Origin: Beijerinckiaceae bacterium
GTDB taxonomy: Bacteria > Pseudomonadota > Alphaproteobacteria > Rhizobiales > Beijerinckiaceae
NCBI GenBank assembly: GCA_021324915.1
Contig: JAJPIC010000022.1
Coordinates: forward strand, 61,283 to 125,282
Direction: 5' to 3'
Length of the DNA: 64,000 nucleotides
How positions within the stretch are numbered: position 1 is the stretch's first letter; each line of letters starts with the position of its first letter. Under the pieces are notes generated by a model, which saw nothing but the letters and a program-made list of their open reading frames with translations, was not told where the DNA came from and searched no databases. The position numbers and the translations under genes were made by a program. Shown piece by piece: positions 60,696-64,000 of the stretch.

Positions 60696-63320
60696 ATGGA
60701 GCCGTCGCGCTACAACGCCCGCGAAGCGGAGCGGAAATGGCAGAAAATCTGGGACGAGTCGGGATCATTCCGGACGCGTAACGACGACCCGCGCCCGAAA
60801 TACTATGTCCTCGAAATGTTCCCCTACCCGTCAGGCCGCATTCATATGGGCCACGTGCGCAATTATGCCATGGGCGACGTGGTTGCGCGGTTCATGCGCG
60901 CCCGGGGTTTCAACGTGCTCCATCCGATGGGCTGGGACGCGTTCGGCATGCCGGCCGAGAACGCCGCCATGCAGAACAAGACGCATCCGGCGACATGGAC
61001 CTATGCCAATATTGCGACCATGCGAGCCCAGCTCAAATCCATGGGCCTGTCGCTCGACTGGTCGCGCGAGATCGCGACCTGCGACCCCGCCTATTACAAG
61101 CACCAGCAGAAAATGTTTTTGGATTTCCTCGCGGCCGGCTTCGTCGATCGGAAGAAGTCGAAAGTCAATTGGGACCCGGTCGACGAGACCGTGCTTGCCA
61201 ATGAACAGGTGATCGACGGGCGCGGCTGGCGTTCCGGCGCACTCGTCGAGCAGCGCGAGCTCACCCAATGGTTCCTGAAAATCTCCGAATTTGCCGAAGA
61301 CCTGCTCGACTCGCTCGAAGGGCTCGAACGCTGGCCGGAAAAGGTCCGGCTCATGCAGCGCAATTGGATCGGCAAATCGGAAGGTTTGAGCTTGCGGTTT
61401 GCCCTGGAGGCGGCGGACGAAGCTTCCGAGATCGAAGTCTATACGACGCGACCCGACACGCTCTTCGGCGCGAAATTTTTGGCGCTCGCGCCAGATCATC
61501 CGCTCGCCGCGAAGGCGGCGGAACGCGATCCGGAACTTGCCGCTTTCATTGCCGAGTGCCAGCGCCGCGGCACGTCGGAAGCGACGATCGAAACGGCGGA
61601 AAAGCGCGGCTACGACACGGGGCTCAGAGCGCGCCATCCGTTCGATCCCCATTGGCTCCTTCCTGTCTATGTCGCCAACTTCGTCCTGATGGATTATGGC
61701 ACCGGCGCCATTTTCGGCTGCCCGGCGCATGACCAGCGCGACCTCGAGTTCGCTCGTGCCTACGGGCTTGGAGCAACGCCGGTGATTTGCCCGCCGGGCG
61801 TCGATCCGGCCGCGTTCGAGATCAAGGATGCGGCTTATGAAGGCGACGGCACGCTCATCAACTCGCGCTTCTTGAACGGGCTTTCGAGCAGCGCCGCGAA
61901 AGAGGAAGTGGCCAAGCGGCTCGAATCGGTAAAGCTCGGCGATGCGCCCCAGGCGCGCCGGCAAATCAATTTTCGCCTGCGCGATTGGGGCATTTCGCGG
62001 CAGCGCTATTGGGGCTGTCCCATACCGATCATTCACTGTCCGACATGCGGTGCCGTGCCGGTGCCGCTATCCGATCTGCCGGTCGAACTTCCGCAGGATG
62101 TCTCTTTCGATCAGCCGGGCAATCCGCTCGACCGCCATCCCACTTTCAAATACGTCGCCTGCCCCCGCTGCGGGGGCGCGGCGCGGCGCGAAACGGATAC
62201 GATGGACACGTTCGTCGATTCGTCCTGGTATTTTTTGCGCTTCACCGATCCGTGGGACGTGGCCGAGCCCACCGACCCCCGGGCGGTCCGACATTGGATG
62301 CCGGTCGATCAATATATCGGCGGGATCGAACACGCGATCCTTCACCTGCTCTATTCGCGCTTCTTTACCCGCGCGATGAGCGCGACCGGTCATGCCGACG
62401 AGCTGAGGGAGCCGTTCGCCGGCCTCTTCACCCAGGGCATGGTCGTGCACGAAACCTATCGCGCAGTCGACGGAACCCATCTCGCGCCCTCCGAGGTTCG
62501 CTTCGAGACGGGCCCGGAGGGCCGCCGCGCTTTCCGCCTGGCTGACGGAAGTCCAGTCGAGATCGGCCCGATCGAGAAAATGTCGAAGTCGAAGCGCAAT
62601 ACGGTCGATCCGGACGAGATCATCGCGGTCTATGGCGCCGACACGGCGCGCTGGTTCATGCTCTCCGATTCGCCGCCCGAGCGCGATGTGATCTGGACGG
62701 AAGAGGGCGTTCAGGCCGCATCGAAATTCGTCCAGCGCATTTATCGGCTGGTCGAAGAGCTCGCCTCCCTCGCCGCCCCCCGGGATGCTCCGATCCCCAA
62801 CCAATTTTCGCCCGCCGCGATGGACATGCGCAAGGCCGCGCACGGCGCGCTCCTGCGCGTCGAGCAGGATCTAAGCCGCCTCCGGTTCAACCGGGCGATA
62901 GCGCAAATCTATGATCTGACGAACAAAATATCGGCGGCAATCGGCAATATCGACAGCGAGCAGGTCCCGGCCGATCTGCGCCACGCCTTTCGCGAAGCGG
63001 CGGACATATTCGTGCGGCTTTTTGCGCCCATGATGCCGCATCTCGCCGAAGAGTGCTGGGCGCGGCTCGGGCACAAAACGCTTGTTTGCGAAGCGCCCTG
63101 GCCGGTTGCGGATAAAAGCCTCATCGTCGAAGATATGATCGGGCTGCCGGTCCAAGTGAACGGCAAAAAGCGGGCGGACCTCGTGATCGAACGCGATGCC
63201 GATAATGCCGCGATCGAGAAGGCGGCTCTGGCGCTCGAGCCGGTGCGCCGCGCGCTCGATGGCAAGGCGGTGAAGAAGGTGATCATCGTCCCGCAGAGGA
63301 TCGTCAATGTCGTCGCCTAG
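60696..63320 (+). CDS. leuS: Leucyl-tRNA synthetase
   Basis: 874 residues from ATG 60696; upstream ATG 60660 adds 12 residues. Class I synthetase: HMGH (50-53) in [15 protein letters not shown], the CP1 editing domain with [17 protein letters not shown] and [18 protein letters not shown] (catalytic Thr/Asp), and KMSKS at K628 ([15 protein letters not shown]). Standard bacterial length. Charges tRNA-Leu. Its end overlaps lptE by 14 nt, the usual leuS-lptE(-holA) gene order of alphaproteobacteria. Confidence 0.97.
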   Translation: MEPSRYNAREAERKWQKIWDESGSFRTRNDDPRPKYYVLEMFPYPSGRIHMGHVRNYAMGDVVARFMRARGFNVLHPMGWDAFGMPAENAAMQNKTHPATWTYANIATMRAQLKSMGLSLDWSREIATCDPAYYKHQQKMFLDFLAAGFVDRKKSKVNWDPVDETVLANEQVIDGRGWRSGALVEQRELTQWFLKISEFAEDLLDSLEGLERWPEKVRLMQRNWIGKSEGLSLRFALEAADEASEIEVYTTRPDTLFGAKFLALAPDHPLAAKAAERDPELAAFIAECQRRGTSEATIETAEKRGYDTGLRARHPFDPHWLLPVYVANFVLMDYGTGAIFGCPAHDQRDLEFARAYGLGATPVICPPGVDPAAFEIKDAAYEGDGTLINSRFLNGLSSSAAKEEVAKRLESVKLGDAPQARRQINFRLRDWGISRQRYWGCPIPIIHCPTCGAVPVPLSDLPVELPQDVSFDQPGNPLDRHPTFKYVACPRCGGAARRETDTMDTFVDSSWYFLRFTDPWDVAEPTDPRAVRHWMPVDQYIGGIEHAILHLLYSRFFTRAMSATGHADELREPFAGLFTQGMVVHETYRAVDGTHLAPSEVRFETGPEGRRAFRLADGSPVEIGPIEKMSKSKRNTVDPDEIIAVYGADTARWFMLSDSPPERDVIWTEEGVQAASKFVQRIYRLVEELASLAAPRDAPIPNQFSPAAMDMRKAAHGALLRVEQDLSRLRFNRAIAQIYDLTNKISAAIGNIDSEQVPADLRHAFREAADIFVRLFAPMMPHLAEECWARLGHKTLVCEAPWPVADKSLIVEDMIGLPVQVNGKKRADLVIERDADNAAIEKAALALEPVRRALDGKAVKKVIIVPQRIVNVVA

Positions 63321-63849
63321 ATTCGCGTTGCGCAGGTCTTGGCTTTTGCGGCTCACCCTCCTGGCCCCGCTGCCGCTGCTCGGCGGCTGCCTCACAAATG
63401 TTCAGCCGCTCTACGGATCCTGGGGTGGACCCGACGACGGCATGGCGAGGAAGCTGCAGGAGGTCGCCGTCGATCCGATCAGCAGCCGGCTCGGCCATTA
63501 CCTCGGCGACGATCTCATCCTGGCGCTGAACGGAACCGGCGCCCAGGTCACGCCGAAATATCACCTGGTCGTCACGCTGGCCGAGTCGTCGCAAACGCCT
63601 TTGATCGATACGGTGACCGGCGTTCCGACCGGATCGAGCGTCGTGACCACAGCCAATTTCCAGCTCGTTCCGGTGGCGGGAAACGGACCGATTTTCAAGG
63701 GCCATGCCTATGTGTCGGCAAGCTACGATCGCTCGAGCGCGCGATTTGCCGATGTGCGCGCGGCGCGTGATGCGGAAATCCGAAATGCCCGCGTGCTGGC
63801 CGACCAGATCCGCACCCAGCTTGCCGCGGAACTTGCAACGCGTACCTAG
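63307..63849 (+). CDS. lptE: LPS-assembly lipoprotein LptE
   Basis: 180 residues. Lipoprotein signal with lipobox LLGGC (C28), then [59 protein letters not shown] and [24 protein letters not shown], typical of alphaproteobacterial LptE. Outer-membrane partner of LptD for LPS insertion. Its start overlaps leuS by 14 nt. DNA polymerase III delta (holA), usually next, would be beyond the window. Confidence 0.9.
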   Translation: MSSPRFALRRSWLLRLTLLAPLPLLGGCLTNVQPLYGSWGGPDDGMARKLQEVAVDPISSRLGHYLGDDLILALNGTGAQVTPKYHLVVTLAESSQTPLIDTVTGVPTGSSVVTTANFQLVPVAGNGPIFKGHAYVSASYDRSSARFADVRAARDAEIRNARVLADQIRTQLAAELATRT

Positions 63850-63885
63850 AGCAGGATGACTTTTCGTTGAATGGCGATTCCGCTC

Positions 63886-64000
63886 GGCTTTTCGTTCGAG
63901 CATGATCTTGTCGGAAAACCGGTTCCCACTTTTCCGGATCATGGCCTCTTGTTCGAGCATGATCTTGTCGGAAAACCGGTTCCCACTTTTCCGGATCATG
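63886..64000. repeat. 57-bp tandem palindromic repeats
   Basis: After lptE, units at about 63886 (incomplete), 63930 and 63987 (cut by the window edge): TTTTCCGGATCATG, a spacer, GAGCATGATCTTGTCGGAAAA, CCGGTTCCCAC. Same family as the array at 73-246, but with CCGGTTCCCAC linkers instead of CCGCCCTGCAC. The stretch 63850-63885 has nothing else recognisable. Confidence 0.88.

Overview
The window looks like ordinary chromosome from a GC-rich alphaproteobacterium of the order Hyphomicrobiales (Rhizobiales). Signs of this are the petP-petR type regulator pair beside ilvE, the alphaproteobacterial mitofilin (Mic60)-HemY pair, the 502-residue histidyl-tRNA synthetase, palindromic repeats built on GAGCATGATC...TCCGGAAAA, and an EcfG-type general-stress promoter. 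The mtkA-mtkB-mcl operon (malate-CoA ligase and malyl-CoA lyase) points to the serine cycle, so a methylotroph or C2-assimilating relative (Beijerinckiaceae/Methylocystaceae-like) is likely; the family is inference. No rRNA, prophage, insertion sequence or CRISPR array was seen.

Layout. 1-3.1 kb: palindromic repeats, then a histidine kinase-response regulator-MarR operon divergent from ilvE. 4-8 kb: DUF488, MgtC, nitronate monooxygenase and CHAD genes. 8-14.5 kb: mannose-1-phosphate guanylyltransferase, an L,D-transpeptidase, and an otsB-GH15-otsA trehalose operon. 14.7-25.3 kb: cytochrome b plus molybdopterin oxidoreductase, DUF2076, hisS, a ferredoxin-reductase-like flavoprotein, prmA, a soluble chemoreceptor and a UvrD helicase. 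25.3-29.7 kb: a stress-flavoured stretch with a quinone oxidoreductase, a frameshifted DUF3008 gene, a zinc alcohol/formaldehyde dehydrogenase behind 13-bp repeats and an EcfG promoter, a PNPOx-fold protein, a DUF6496 protein with a histone-like tail, and a cupin. 29.8-39.8 kb: an exported isoaspartyl methyltransferase, nucleotide-sugar genes (epimerase, rmlD, rmlA, fcl), an SGNH hydrolase-like protein, a GGDEF protein with a degenerate receiver, GlcG and two glycosyltransferases. 39.9-43.7 kb: tRNA-Thr, a ~150-bp tandem repeat array, hemY and mic60. 44-50.1 kb: the mcl-mtkB-mtkA operon, carbonic anhydrase, cobB and rlpA. 50.1-55.8 kb: an AT-rich stretch, a ClC transporter, an AraC regulator with a divergent SDR, and a vapBC pair. 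55.8-63.9 kb: tRNA-Ser, msrA, a cyclic-nucleotide-domain protein, a response regulator divergent from an L,D-transpeptidase, DUF3597, a methyltransferase remnant, yggS, leuS and lptE, then more palindromic repeats.

Most genes are housekeeping, envelope or stress functions in short operons. Mannose, rhamnose and fucose nucleotide-sugar enzymes sit near glycosyltransferases, suggesting exopolysaccharide or LPS decoration, but no complete pathway is present. Nothing forms an obviously new multi-gene system. The best leads are small: a frameshifted stress gene, a methyltransferase pseudogene, a VapC with a substituted catalytic acid, a pseudo-receiver diguanylate cyclase, a histone-tail-like protein, and a repeat cluster feeding an EcfG promoter.
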